DNA of 64,000 nucleotides from Caprella mutica (lineage: Eukaryota; Arthropoda; Malacostraca; Amphipoda; Caprellidae). The translations under genes were made by a program, and so were the position numbers. The first letter of the stretch is position 1. Each line of letters starts with the position of its first letter. This document shows, in pieces, positions 45,030-55,526 of the stretch. The notes beneath the pieces are model-generated. The model was not told the origin of the DNA and did no database searches. It saw only the letters and a program-made list of their open reading frames with translations. The DNA lies in the NCBI GenBank assembly GCA_947561585.1, contig CANNZV010002495.1:1-64000 (forward strand), read 5' to 3'.

Positions 45030-46423
45030 CAAGAGATATGCTTTCTAGAAGGAAAATCTGAACTTTTGATCGATCTTTCCTGTCTCGGTGGGCTATACTA
45101 CAGTATAGTATTTTAAAAAATAACCAAATCAACTATCACAGTTTTTAAAATTCTGAAAAATTTAGACCTTTAAATATATTGAAACTATGGTTTAATATTA
45201 TTATTTTTTCAAATTGGTTTTTAACCTATATGTTTAAGTCCACTTTTCGAATACAGTGAGTGTCTGACTGACCTAAAAACAACATGTAGCCAATACTAAA
45301 GCAATAGAGGCTTCTGTCTGTCCGTCACTCTAACATTTGTTATTCTGATATCAGTTGAATAAACTCGACAAAAATCTGAGTCCGAGATGATTGTTGTCCA
45401 TAACATTTTACTTTGATTAGATTCCTTATGATTAATAAAAGGTACTCATAATGTTATTCTAAGCCCTTCTGCATGTTTATATATAAAGCCATACTTTATG
45501 ACAGCACGCCTACACTAGTAGAAACAACAACCTAATATAATTCTGACTTATTTAGACTATCACATTATCGTCTTTATAATTTGGCTAATGTAATTACTAT
45601 TGTGACGATATGCTTTACATACTTATACGCTACAAGTACAATTAATATAATGGGTTTAAGATTATATTTAAAAGCATAATATACACAATATAAATATATT
45701 AAGTTAATCTAAAATTATATTTTTTACTCTTTAGGGTCAAAATTATTAATTTTAGTGTATAATGATACTGCAGTAAATTATTAGTTTTTCTTTTCTATTA
45801 CTGTTTCTTTTATTTTTCTCTTCTTTACACCAACTTTATGAGGCGCTGTTGATAGAATGACTGTTTAACCCATTTTGTGACGGACAGACAGACGCGGCTC
45901 TTATTGTATGAATTAAAATGCCTAATATAATATAAAGAATTACAAGATGATAATGAATATTATTATAATATTTAATAATGTATGTTTATGGAATACTTTA
46001 TATTATTTCTTATTTAAGTTATTTAGAAATATTATTAGATGCATTTGAGTATTTATTGTTCTAATTGTTAATTCTTCGTTAAATATGTTGAATAATCACA
46101 TATTTATTTCAATTAATTATTTAAATCAAACAATGCGTAGATGTGAATTAGTTTGGCAAAGCTGATTATTATTCTTATTTTTTATTTATGTTGTTTCTAA
46201 TTATTATTATTTTGTGATTGTCACCTTTATAATCACAAGTGAAGATAAATAATAATAACAATTAATGCCCACAAACAATGTTCAGTAAATAATTGTTATA
46301 TTATATAAATTCTGATAACTATTGATAATGATATTATAATAATGATTTGAAGTTTTTTCATGAATTCAATCAATTTAATAAAAAAGAAGGAAAAAAGAAG
46401 GCGAATTTATATTAATTACACCG

Positions 46424-46454
<31 letters not shown>

Positions 46455-46645
46455 TTCAACATACCTGTACTACATGTAATTGAGTACAAGACGTAGATGT
46501 AAATGACTACCTAAACATGTAAATAGCTGTATATGTAAATAAGAACCTACACATGTAAATCAATCAGTTCATACACTAACAATTCAAATTAATTAGCTTC
46601 TATGTTTCCCCATATGTGGGGTGTACGTGCCATTTTACTTACAAC
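45030..46645. other. Unique AT-rich spacer with a poly-A run
   Basis: No supported exons. A run of about 21 A lies near 46434-46454, possibly the tail of an unidentified retroposed sequence. Confidence 0.45.
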
Positions 46646-46649
46646 TTAA

Positions 46650-47966
46650 TAGACTCTAGAGTCTAGTTACTTTAGACTCTAGAGTCTAGTTACTTTAGAC
46701 TCTAGAGTAACTAGAGTCTAGAGTAACTAGAGTCTAATTACTTTAGACTCTAGTTACTCTAGACTCTAGTTACTCTAGACTCTAATTACTCTAGACTCTA
46801 GTTACTCTAGACTCTAGTTACTCTAGACACTAGTTACTCTAGACTCTAGACTCTAGTTACTCTAGACTCCAGTTACTCTAGACTCTAGTTACTCTAGACT
46901 CTAGTTACTCTAGACTCAAGTTACTCTAGACTCTAGTTACTCTAGACTCTAGTTACTCTAGACTCTAGTTACTCTAGACTCTAGTTACTCTAGACTCTAG
47001 TTACTCTAGACTCTAGTTACTCTAGACTCTAGTTACTCTAGACTCTAGTTACTCTAGACTCTAGTTACTCTAGACTCTAGTTACCTAGACTCTAGTTACT
47101 TTAGAGTCTAGTTACTCTAGACTCTAGTTACTCTAGACTCTAGTTACTCTAGACTCTAGTTACTCTAGACTCTAGTTACTCTAGACTCTAGTTACTTTAG
47201 ACTCTAGAGTCTAAAGTAACTAGACTCTAGAGTAACTAGAGTCTAATTACTTTAGACTCTAGTTACTCTAGACTCTAGTTACTCTAGACTCTAGTTACTC
47301 TAGACTCTAGTTACTCTAGACTCTAGTTAGTCTAGACTCTAGTTACTCTAGACTCTAGTTACTCTAGACTCTAGTTACTCTACACTCTAGTTACTTTAGA
47401 CTCTAGAGTCTAAAGTAACTAGACTCTAGAGTAACTAGAGTCTAATTACTTTAGACTCTAGTTACTCTAGACTCTAGTTACTCTAGACTCTAGAGTCTAG
47501 AGTAACTAGACTCTAGAGTAACTAGAGTCTAATTACTTTAGACTCTAGTTACTCTAGACTCTAGTTACTCTAGACTCTAGTTACTCTAGACTCTAGTTAC
47601 TCTAGACTCTAGTTACTCTAGACTCTAGTTACTTTAGACTCTAGAGTCTAAAGTAACTAGACTCTAGAGTAACTAGAGTCTAATTACTTTAGACTCTAGT
47701 TACTCTAGACTCTAGTTACTCTAGACTTTAGTTACTCTAGACTCTAGTTACTCTAGACTCTAGTTACTCTAGACTCTAGTTAGTCTAGACTCTAGTTACT
47801 CTAGACTCTAGTTACTCTAGACTCTAGTTACTCTACACTCTAGTTACTTTAGACTCTAGAGTCTAAAGTAACTAGACTCTAGAGTAACTAGAGTCTAATT
47901 ACTTTAGACTCTAGTTACTCTAGACTCTAGTTACTCTAGACTCTAGAGTCTAGTCTAGACGGTGTT
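46650..47966. repeat. 16 bp satellite TCTAGACTCTAGTTAC with inverted blocks
   Basis: About 80 copies. The unit is nearly self-complementary (GACTCTAGAGTC, TCTAGA). Several times the direction switches: the block CTAAAGTAACTAGACTCTAG AGTAACTAGAGTC (reverse orientation) appears around 46700, 47211, 47410, 47490, 47648 and 47863. Blocks containing TAGTCTAGAC and TACACTCTAG variants recur about 453 bp apart. Confidence 0.97.
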
Positions 47967-48059
47967 CAGACAGGTGATGTAAGTAAGGGCGACAGTAACT
48001 GTCAATATCATTGATTGATAAGCGAAAGCAGACCTTAAAGGTCATGACATTGATCTCAC

Positions 48060-48355
48060 TGCAGATATATCTAACTGATATCTAACTGATATCTAACTGA
48101 TATCTAACTGATATCTAACTGATATCTAACTGATATTGAACTGATATCTGACTAATATTGAACTGATATCTAACTAATATTGAACTGGTATCTAACTGAT
48201 ATCTAACTGATATCTAACTGATATCTAACTGATATCTAACTGATATTGAACTGATATCTGACTAATATTGAACTGATATCTAACTAATTTTGAACTGGTA
48301 TCTAACTGATATCTAACAGATATTGAACTGATATCTAACTGATATCTATCAAATA
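48060..48355. repeat. 11 bp repeat TGATATCTAAC
   Basis: About 26 copies with ATTGAAC variants; the sub-block of GATATTGAACTGATATCTGA type occurs twice about 120 bp apart. Confidence 0.94.
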
Positions 48356-48359
48356 TTAA

Positions 48360-48706
48360 ACATATATCTATTTAATATTAAATAATTATTAAACTAATAT
48401 CAAACCAATAGTAAACCAATATCTATCTATTTTATTATTTTGGTAATTTTATTTATATTTCAGTATTTAAAAACATTGAATTCGACAAACTGAGATTAAG
48501 TACAAAATGTAATAAATATTTTAAAAGTTGTTAACAAATAATATTATAATCCATTTATTTAAAACATTGCGTTCAGTTACATTTACATTCAGTTTTATTT
48601 TCACTATAATTTGAGTAATTAAATTAATTTCACTTGCTCCTTTTGTTGTTATTTCATTCCCTTGACTTCTAAAATAATTTCTCTAACATTATTTCTATTT
48701 ATTTAG
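48360..48706. other. Unique AT-rich spacer
   Basis: Nothing recognised apart from the acceptor of the candidate exon that follows. Confidence 0.45.
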
Positions 48707-48788
48707 CGACTTTTCACCTGCAGAGCACAAGAAATCTTCACCTGATTGTATCCCCAAAACAAAACAAAAAAACTGTGGGCAGATATAA
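48707..48788 (+). CDS. Candidate terminal exon, unknown protein
   Basis: A strong acceptor (TTTCTCTAACATTATTTCTATTTATTTAG|) is followed by one base and a 26-codon frame, DFSPAEHKKSSPDCIPKTKQ then KNCGQI, ending TAA (48786). Lysine- and serine-rich, the kind of tail common in nuclear proteins. The preceding exon would have to end with two spare bases; none was identified. No AATAAA close by. Confidence 0.3.
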
Positions 48789-48950
48789 ACACAGGAAATT
48801 ATTATTTTATTTCGATGTATTCAGACCGGTACCTTAGGTAGTTTTTACATTTTCAGATTCTACACTTCACTGATGGACTTTTAACAATCAGACTGTTTGT
48901 ATTTTAGAACAGTATTACTTTAAATCTTGTATAGTCTAGGAACAGAACTA

Positions 48951-49129
48951 GGGTAAATTACGAATTATCGATCAGTTTCATTTCTTCGGTCATATAAGAA
49001 AAAACGATATTACAATTGTTATATAACTTTTATAATATTTAATTTTATAAAATTTAAATAACAATTCTAATATCGTTTTTTCTTATATGACCGAAGAAAT
49101 GAAACTGACCGATAATTCGTAACTTACCC
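48951..49129. mobile_element. Foldback MITE (GGGTAAGTTACG family), complete, third subtype
   Basis: TA|GGGTAAATTACGAATTATC, ATTTCTTCGGTCATATAAGA and AACGATATTACAATTGTTAT in the left arm, nearly exactly inverted at the right to CTTACCC|TA. The approximately 179 bp copy has long arms and an AT-rich loop instead of the GATACC centre. Confidence 0.93.
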
Positions 49130-49385
49130 TACAATGAACAATAATAAAATGAACTGTACGGGGTTAGTTCCTATGATTTCACCTCGCGATAAGAAAGACT
49201 GAATGTTCGCCATGTTATCGGGAGAAGCCATTGCTCTGTGGAGAAAATGGTAAGTCTCAACCTTAAAATTTGGTCGTCAAACGCCACAGCAAATATTGAA
49301 ATTCACTTTTTGAAGATTGTAATTCTAATAGAAAAAAAAACAATATATAAATATTTAATTTTTAATTCCCACTCAGAAACTCATC

Positions 49386-49568
49386 GCCAATTACTCCTCC
49401 CCATCTAACTCATCGCCAATTACTCCTCCCCATCTAACTCCTCCCACTCCTCCCCATCTAACTCCGTACACTCTTCCCCATCTAACTCCTCCCACTCCTC
49501 CCCATCTAGCTCTTCCTACTCCTCCCCATCTAACTCCTCCAACTCCTCCCAATCTAACTCCTCCCAGC
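49386..49568. repeat. CT-rich minisatellite CTCCTCCCCATCTAACTCC, left part
   Basis: About nine imperfect 19-25 bp units. The same repeat continues at 53105-53226 on the other side of the LINE. Confidence 0.93.
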
Positions 49569-49687
49569 CGGTAGAGGTAACGTTAGACAAGACCATAGTT
49601 GTTGAACTGGATAAGAATGTAGATAGTCCCAGGCCACAGACCCGTGAGCCTGAAGAGGAAACCTTAGACAACAATAATAATGGGACT

Positions 49688-49972
49688 ATGGAGATTGACC
49701 AGACTCCATCACCAACCCGATCTGGGAAAAGTGATGTTGAGATTACTCAATCACCAAATTCCTCTGCCGTAGTCGTTGAGGGTGATAAAACACCTTCACC
49801 AATTCGACAGGATAAGAGGCAGAGGAGCATGACTCCTATGTCCCCAGAACTGAACATTAGTCCCGCAGCACGGCCTCGAGAGCGGAAGAAGACTCGGAGA
49901 GCATCTGAAGGAGATATGCCACCCTCCGATAGTCCACCGCCAGTTCCAGGTCAGTCGGGAAACGACAATTAA
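49688..49972 (+). CDS. LINE ORF1, C-terminal part
   Basis: Ninety-four codons from the first ATG; the frame is actually open much further up, through DNNNNGT and a charged segment to the array near 49413. Rich in S, P, E, K and R (for example TPSPIRQDKRQRSMTPMSPE and ARPRERKKTRRASEGD), a disordered basic protein of the type that coats LINE RNA. No zinc knuckle or RRM is seen in the retained part. It ends at TAA (49970-49972), overlapping the region from which ORF2 is open (from 49933) in a different frame. Confidence 0.6.
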   Translation: MEIDQTPSPTRSGKSDVEITQSPNSSAVVVEGDKTPSPIRQDKRQRSMTPMSPELNISPAARPRERKKTRRASEGDMPPSDSPPPVPGQSGNDN

Positions 49973-49977
49973 CCCGA

Positions 49978-52677
49978 GTGAGCAGGCACCGGGTGGGGGG
50001 ACTCCAAGTAGTCCTCCTCAATGCGCGCTCGATTAGGAACAAGTTTCTCGAGTTTAGGACATTGGTCGCAACATCCGACTACGATGTGATAGCAATAACT
50101 GAGACGTGGTTAGATACCGGTAGTAGAGATTATGATGGTGAGTATTTCCTCCCAGGATATGCCATGTTTCATAAGGATAGAGTAGGTAGATTGGGTGGGG
50201 GAGTGTTACTCTATGTGAGGAGTCACTTGACTGCGATTGGAGTGCGGAACATCTCGGCCCACGAGTTAGTGGGAGCTGAGATTAAGGGATGCACACCACC
50301 GTTGACGGTACTTGTTGTATACAGGCCTCCCCACTTCCCACGTGACTCCGACGAGTCACTGTATAGGGACCTTTCAGGAATGGTTCAGGGTAACACATTA
50401 CTCGTGGGGGATTTCAATTGTCCTCTGGACTGGAACCAGGTAGTAGCTGGACCCGAGGGGATGAGGTTAATCGATTTCTCGAACGACTGCTTCCTGACTC
50501 AGATGGTCCGGGTTCCTACTAGGGGACGAAATACCCTTGATCTTGTGTTTACCACTGATGAGGATAGCGTTAGGAATGTTGAGGTTAGTATGGGACTTGT
50601 AGGCAGCGATCACGAGGCAGTCTCTTTTGAGGTTGTAGTCGGTTCTGATAGGGAGCGTCTTTGCTTCAGTCGACGACTCAATCTTAGGAGGGCTGATTAC
50701 CCCCGGTTTGCTGTTGATCTACAGGTTGTTCAGCTTGACCTCCATGCTCCAACTGAGGAGCTGTGGCAGCAACTCAGGAGGAGTTTTTTGGAAATTCAAG
50801 CCAGGTGTATCCCTCTCAAGAGAGTTGGAGGGTCGGCCCGAGTGAACCCTTCTTGGTTCACGGGAATGCTAGCTGCTGCAATTGCTGAACGTAAGCGGTT
50901 GTATCGCGCTATGCAGGCAGATCCACAGGTATCTGACCTCTTGGCTAGACAGCGACGACTAGTGAAACGTTTGGTCCGTCAAGCTAAAGCTAGTGAGGAG
51001 CAGAGGATAGCACTTGCCTGCAAGGATAACCCCAAGGAATTTTTCTGCTATGTGAATCGTCACAAGGTTCGAAAGCCTCTGGGGCCCTTGCAGACCCCGA
51101 CTGGACTTTTGGTAACTGACAATCTTGGCATTGCCCAAGAATTTAATCAGTATTTCTCCAGTGTCTTCACTGTGGAGGATGTCAGATTACCACCTCCCGT
51201 CATAACATTCGACGGAGAGGATCCATTAGAGGAAGTTATCATCACTCAGGAAGAAGTGCATGATAAACTTACTCATTTAGACCCCCACAAGTCCCCAGGT
51301 CCTGATGATTTCTTGCCCAAGGTGATGAAATACGTGGCGGCTGCTTTGGCACCCCATCTGTATGAGGTTTTCAGGATCTCGTTAGAGACTGGTGACGTAC
51401 CGCTTGACTGGAGATCAGCGAATGTATGTCCCATTCACAAGAAGGGACCAGAGGACCAGGCCAGCAATTTTAGACCCGTGAGTTTGACGTGCGTCTCAGG
51501 CAAGGTTTTAGAGACCATGATCAAGGATAGGATTGTTGATCACCTGGAGCGTAACGAACTGCTGACTGGTTCTCAACACGGATTTAGGTCAGGTAGGTCG
51601 TGTCTCACGAATCTGCTGGAGTTCTACCATACCATCTTCGGTACCTATGACAGGTCTGGGTCTGTGGATGTCGTGTTTCTCGACTTCCAGAAGGCCTTTG
51701 ACAAAGTTCCACACCGGAGACTGATGACGAAGGTAAGAGCTCTCGGCATTGTCGGCAAGGTTGCTGACTGGATCGAGGCATGGCTATGCAATAGGAGGCA
51801 GAGAGTCGTGGTCGGAGGCATACCATCCGAGTGGTCTACAGTGACCAGTGGTGTGCCTCAGGGATCAGTCTTAGGACCTCTGCTGTTCCTCATATATATT
51901 AACGACATAGATGATGGTATCATCTCAAAGATGAGTAAATTTGCAGACGACACCAAGTTGGGTGTTGACGCAACCGATCCTAATGCAGTGGATGAGCTGA
52001 GGGGAGACTTAGTGAGGATAGGAGAGTGGTCTGAGCGGTGGCAGATGCCCTTCAACGTAGGAAAATGCAAAGTACTACATGTTGGGGTGCAAAATCCCCG
52101 CGTCGACTACAGTCTCCTGGGAACACTGGTCTCTCCAACTCAGCAGGAGCTCGATTTAGGGGTCCTTATGACCTCTGAGTTTAAGTTTGGAGCCCAGTGT
52201 ATTGCTGCAGAGAGGAAAGCTCAAAAGATGCTAGGCTATATTAAGAGGGTCTTTATCCACCGAAATAGACAGACGGTGATGACCCTCTACAAGACGTTGG
52301 TTCGACCACATTTGGAGTATGCAGTGCAGTTCTGGTCTCCTACATATAGGTGCGACGTGGAGCGCTTGGAGAGGATTCAAGCCCGAGCGACCAAGTTAGT
52401 GCCTGAGATCAGGAACAAGGGTTATGAGAGGCGGCTAATTGACCTTGACCTCCTAACTCTTGAGCAAAGGCGTCTCCGTGGTCAGTTGATTGAGACCTAC
52501 AAGATCATTCGGGGTCATAGCACCCTTGACCCGACATCGATCTTCTCATTCAACCTGAACCCCACCCGAAATCATGGGTACAAATTGGAAGTGCCAAGAT
52601 TCCGCACCAACAAGTTCCGTGACTTGATGACAGTGAAGGTATGCAGTGTATGGAATGCCCTTCCAGTGAGGCGGTGA
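49978..52677 (+). CDS. LINE ORF2: endonuclease and reverse transcriptase
   Basis: About 899 residues. Apurinic-type endonuclease domain at about 10-220: LLNARSIRNK (13-22), TETW (41-44), GDFNC (144-148), GSDH (209-212). Reverse transcriptase at about 470-750: HKKG (487-490), FRPVSLTC (498-505), FLDFQKAFD (567-575), SGVPQGSVLGPLLF (624-637) and the catalytic FADDT (655-659). All expected acidic residues are present. The C-terminal region has RPHLEYAVQFWSP (777-789). The first codon here is GTG; no ATG occurs before the endonuclease domain, so translation probably depends on coupling to ORF1. The frame stops at 52675, but the +1 frame continues with NAPSVESFKRNVDRIIRRLI to TAA at 52737, so a one-base loss near 52665 removed the last 25 or so residues. 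Confidence 0.95.
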   Translation: MSRHRVGGLQVVLLNARSIRNKFLEFRTLVATSDYDVIAITETWLDTGSRDYDGEYFLPGYAMFHKDRVGRLGGGVLLYVRSHLTAIGVRNISAHELVGAEIKGCTPPLTVLVVYRPPHFPRDSDESLYRDLSGMVQGNTLLVGDFNCPLDWNQVVAGPEGMRLIDFSNDCFLTQMVRVPTRGRNTLDLVFTTDEDSVRNVEVSMGLVGSDHEAVSFEVVVGSDRERLCFSRRLNLRRADYPRFAVDLQVVQLDLHAPTEELWQQLRRSFLEIQARCIPLKRVGGSARVNPSWFTGMLAAAIAERKRLYRAMQADPQVSDLLARQRRLVKRLVRQAKASEEQRIALACKDNPKEFFCYVNRHKVRKPLGPLQTPTGLLVTDNLGIAQEFNQYFSSVFTVEDVRLPPPVITFDGEDPLEEVIITQEEVHDKLTHLDPHKSPGPDDFLPKVMKYVAAALAPHLYEVFRISLETGDVPLDWRSANVCPIHKKGPEDQASNFRPVSLTCVSGKVLETMIKDRIVDHLERNELLTGSQHGFRSGRSCLTNLLEFYHTIFGTYDRSGSVDVVFLDFQKAFDKVPHRRLMTKVRALGIVGKVADWIEAWLCNRRQRVVVGGIPSEWSTVTSGVPQGSVLGPLLFLIYINDIDDGIISKMSKFADDTKLGVDATDPNAVDELRGDLVRIGEWSERWQMPFNVGKCKVLHVGVQNPRVDYSLLGTLVSPTQQELDLGVLMTSEFKFGAQCIAAERKAQKMLGYIKRVFIHRNRQTVMTLYKTLVRPHLEYAVQFWSPTYRCDVERLERIQARATKLVPEIRNKGYERRLIDLDLLTLEQRRLRGQLIETYKIIRGHSTLDPTSIFSFNLNPTRNHGYKLEVPRFRTNKFRDLMTVKVCSVWNALPVRR

Positions 52678-53121
52678 ATGCACCCTCTGTCGAGTCCTTC
52701 AAGAGGAACGTAGATAGGATTATACGTAGGTTGATATAATTCCTTTCCTTTCAAGTTGAGAGCAATCCCAGAGCCTTCCCGTGGCAAGAGAGGTTAAGGT
52801 CTTACCGCCTCCACATGCACGCTTGCGTGTGTGTGGTGGGGGTTTTACTGAACTAATCTGGTAAATCCTGACCCCCAGAATAGGAGCACATCTCTCAGAG
52901 AGGTGTGTTTCTTAGGGGTCTGGTGGGGAGTGAGTGATCCATCATAGAGTCTAAAACCCTGACTTCTATGGTGGTGAAGCCTGTGCAACAAGTTCTAGAT
53001 TTGATGCACGGGATGAGGGGATTGAGGGAGAGTCAAAAGTGTGCACTTGCTGCACTGGGATCACCCTCGGATGGGCGAAAGGCGCCTTTTGTGTGATCCC
53101 GTTTCCTTGTGACTCCTTGTG
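52678..53121 (+). other. LINE 3' end and untranslated region
   Basis: Contains the frameshifted tail of ORF2 (to 52739) and about 380 bp of GC-richer non-coding DNA with GTGTGTGTGGTGGGGG and inverted GGTCTGGTGGGG/CCACC-type words. The minus frame at 53033-53242 is open through the CT-rich repeat and is not a gene. Confidence 0.75.
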
Positions 53122-53226
53122 ACTCCCCATCTAACTCCTCCCTCTCCTCCCCATCTAACTCCTCCCTCTCCTCCCCATCTAACTCCTCCCACTCCTCCCC
53201 ATCTAACTCCTCCACTCCTCCCCATT
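53105..53226. repeat. CT-rich minisatellite, right part
   Basis: About five units of CCCATCTAACTCCTCCCTCT, more homogeneous than the left part. Confidence 0.92.
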
Positions 53227-53229
53227 TAA

Positions 53230-54020
53230 CTTTTCCTTCCAATCAGTGTTTTTGAAGTAAGTTTTTGATTGCAGAAATATGTTCCTCTTCCTCTTCTTTT
53301 TTTCTGCTCTATAAGGTATGTTTGCTACACCCTTTCTTCTCTAAATAATGAAGTTAATATTGTTATACTGTTCTAAAACTCTGTAGACAACTAATTTGTT
53401 GATATATTTATTTCCAAATAATCTTGGCTGAAATTATTACCTCACGTGATTTCTAAAGTGAGATGAGTGATTATTTTTAGGCAACATTATATTAGAATTA
53501 AACATTAAGCGAATCGATTCACTTCAGAATTATTTTTTTATTGATAACCTGAATGTTCTGAATTTGTTATACTTGTAGAACAGGAAAAATAGGAGGTTTG
53601 TGTTTGTGCTAAAATTTGGCTACAGCTAATAGAAAACGAGTTTTTTAATAGCAAACAAATATTTTAGGAGTAACTACAACGCTTTATATCAGCCTCACAT
53701 TTTCACTTAGAGAGTCAAAACAGATTTCATTTGAAAGAGGAAGAATCTTCACGATATCTTTGAGATATTTGAAGTTGAAGTTTTTGCTTAGTAAAGTTAT
53801 ATTTGAAGAAAATATATTGTTTTCTACGCCTATTTCTTACGTATTTTTCAAATTCAATTAGCTATAATAAATCAGTTAAATTAAAAAACTCTTATGTTTT
53901 TAAATGAGCTCTGCCACGTCTCACTACAACAAAAACTGATTAACAACGTCAATCATCCCAAACAAAAGGGTTCAGGAGAGACTGAAACATCTCCACCATC
54001 AGGTCACCTAGCTCCAAAAG
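53230..54020. other. Unique AT-rich region
   Basis: GATTGCAG| at 53276 and AAG|GTATGT at 53319 look like splice sites around a pyrimidine-rich segment of about 42 bp; its reading (..LPLLFFCSI) is low-complexity, so no exon is called. Confidence 0.4.
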
Positions 54021-54021
54021 A

Positions 54022-54222
54022 ATGTTTTATTTAGACAAACGATACATCATCTCGTACAAAAGTCAGTGCGGTACTTATTTCTCATTGGAGTCTAGATTAC
54101 AAGGGTACAGGGGTGGGTTGGCTTTCCCCAAAAATGATACCCCACCTTTTATCTCCACACTGTACGCGCTACAGACAAGCTATGAATGTAATATTTACAC
54201 AGTGTATTCTTCACACCTGTAA
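54022..54222 (+). pseudogene. Possible ionotropic-receptor fragment
   Basis: A 66-codon frame contains CGTYFSLESRLQGYRGGLAF followed by PKNDTPPF and ISTLYALQTSYECNIY. The pattern of a receptor-like strand, then G-L-A-F-P-K-(N)-(S/T)-P, then an amphipathic helix recalls the end of the ligand-binding S2 lobe of arthropod ionotropic (IR-type) glutamate-like receptors. The helix register looks disturbed. It might be an exon or a pseudogene piece; the assignment is by eye and weak. Confidence 0.28.
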
Positions 54223-54351
54223 AGTTTGTCTTAAGCGAATAATTTTTTTCAATTTTTGGCTTTTTCGGAATGCATCGATCCCCTCAAAATTAGGTAACAA
54301 AAATAGCATGACAAACTAGGGTACGTTAAAAAATGAAAAAGTGCAACGTTC

Positions 54352-54495
54352 CACTTAACTAGGACTTTACCGAAAACTTTCATGATACCTGCAGGTATCA
54401 TGAATGACCAGAAACAACCAGTTAACATGGAAAATATTGTACTTTTTATTATATAACTGAAAATGTGGAACTGTCCGATAATTCGTAAGTTACCC
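54352..54495. mobile_element. Foldback MITE (GGGTAAGTTACG family), diverged left arm
   Basis: Centre TTTCATGATACC TGCA GGTATCATGAA; right arm ATATAACTGAAAATGTGGAA..GATAATTCGTAAGTTACCC|TA. Confidence 0.82.
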
Positions 54496-54550
54496 TAACT
54501 GGGTTCGGTAATTTCCACCTCAAGTGGCCATTTAGAAACCATTGAGTGGC

Positions 54551-55348
54551 CATTTTCTAACACTTATTAACACTTATTAACACTTACTAACACTTACTAA
54601 CACTTATTAACACTTACTAACACTTACTAACACTTATTAACACTTACTAGCACTTTCTAACACTTACTAACACTTACTAACACTTATTAACACTTACTAG
54701 CACTTTCTAACACTTACTAACACTTACTAGCACTTTCTAACACTTACTAACACTTACTAACACTTATTAACACTTACTAACACTTATTAACACTTACTAA
54801 CACTTATTAACACTTGCTAACACTTTCTAACACTTACTAACACTTACTAACACTTTCTAACACTTACTAACACTTACTAACACTTTCTAACACTTGCTAA
54901 CACTTATTAACACTTGCTAACACTTACTAACACTTATTAACACTTACTAGCACTTTCTAACACTTACTAACACTTACTAGCACTTTCTAACACTTACTAA
55001 CACTTACTAACACTTATTAACACTTACTAACACTTATTAACACTTGCTAACACTTTCTAACACTTACTAACACTTACTAACACTTTCTAACACTTACTAA
55101 CACTTACTAACACTTTCTAACACTTGCTAACACTTATTAACACTTGCTAACACTTATTAACACTTGCTAACACTTATTAACACTTACTAACACTTACTAA
55201 CACTTTCTAACACTTACTAACACTTTCTAACACTTGCTAACACTTATTAACACTTTCTAACACTTATTAACACTTGCTAACACTTATTAACACTTATTAA
55301 CACTTACTAACACTTACTAACACTTTCTAACACTTACTAACACTTTCT
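54551..55348. repeat. 10 bp minisatellite CACTTACTAA
   Basis: About 80 copies with a single variable base pair (TTACTAA, TTATTAA, TTTCTAA, TTGCTAA, TTACTAG). Blocks with the same variant order recur (for example 54641-54890 and 54941-55130), showing internal segmental duplication of about 300 bp. Confidence 0.97.
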
Positions 55349-55526
55349 AGGGTCTAAACAGTTTGTGATTTGAAGGCAAATAAATTAATGTCCCGAGAAA
55401 TAGGGTAATAAGTCTCCTTTGGGGTAATTTATTCCCCTAGAGTCTTAGGCAGTACAATATAGAAACAATGTGGTGTGTATGTGCTAACGTATGCGGTGTG
55501 TCTTAGCCGCTTGTATTAACTTATGT

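Larger units (their letters stand above)
49569..53121 (+). mobile_element. Non-LTR retrotransposon (Jockey/CR1/L2 group), about 3.5 kb
   Basis: Partial ORF1, full ORF2 and a 3' UTR ending in TTGTGACTCC TTGTGACTCC, a short terminal duplication like those at the 3' ends of CR1/L2-type elements. It is inserted within the CTCCTCCCCATCTAACTCC array, which hides any target-site duplication. GC is far higher than the surroundings. The 5' end is probably truncated within ORF1. It moves by target-primed reverse transcription. Confidence 0.93.

Noticed and set aside
53276..53320. Segment between GATTGCAG and AAG|GTATGT that looks like an exon
   Set aside because: Pure pyrimidine-rich low complexity content; more likely part of an AT/CT-rich spacer.
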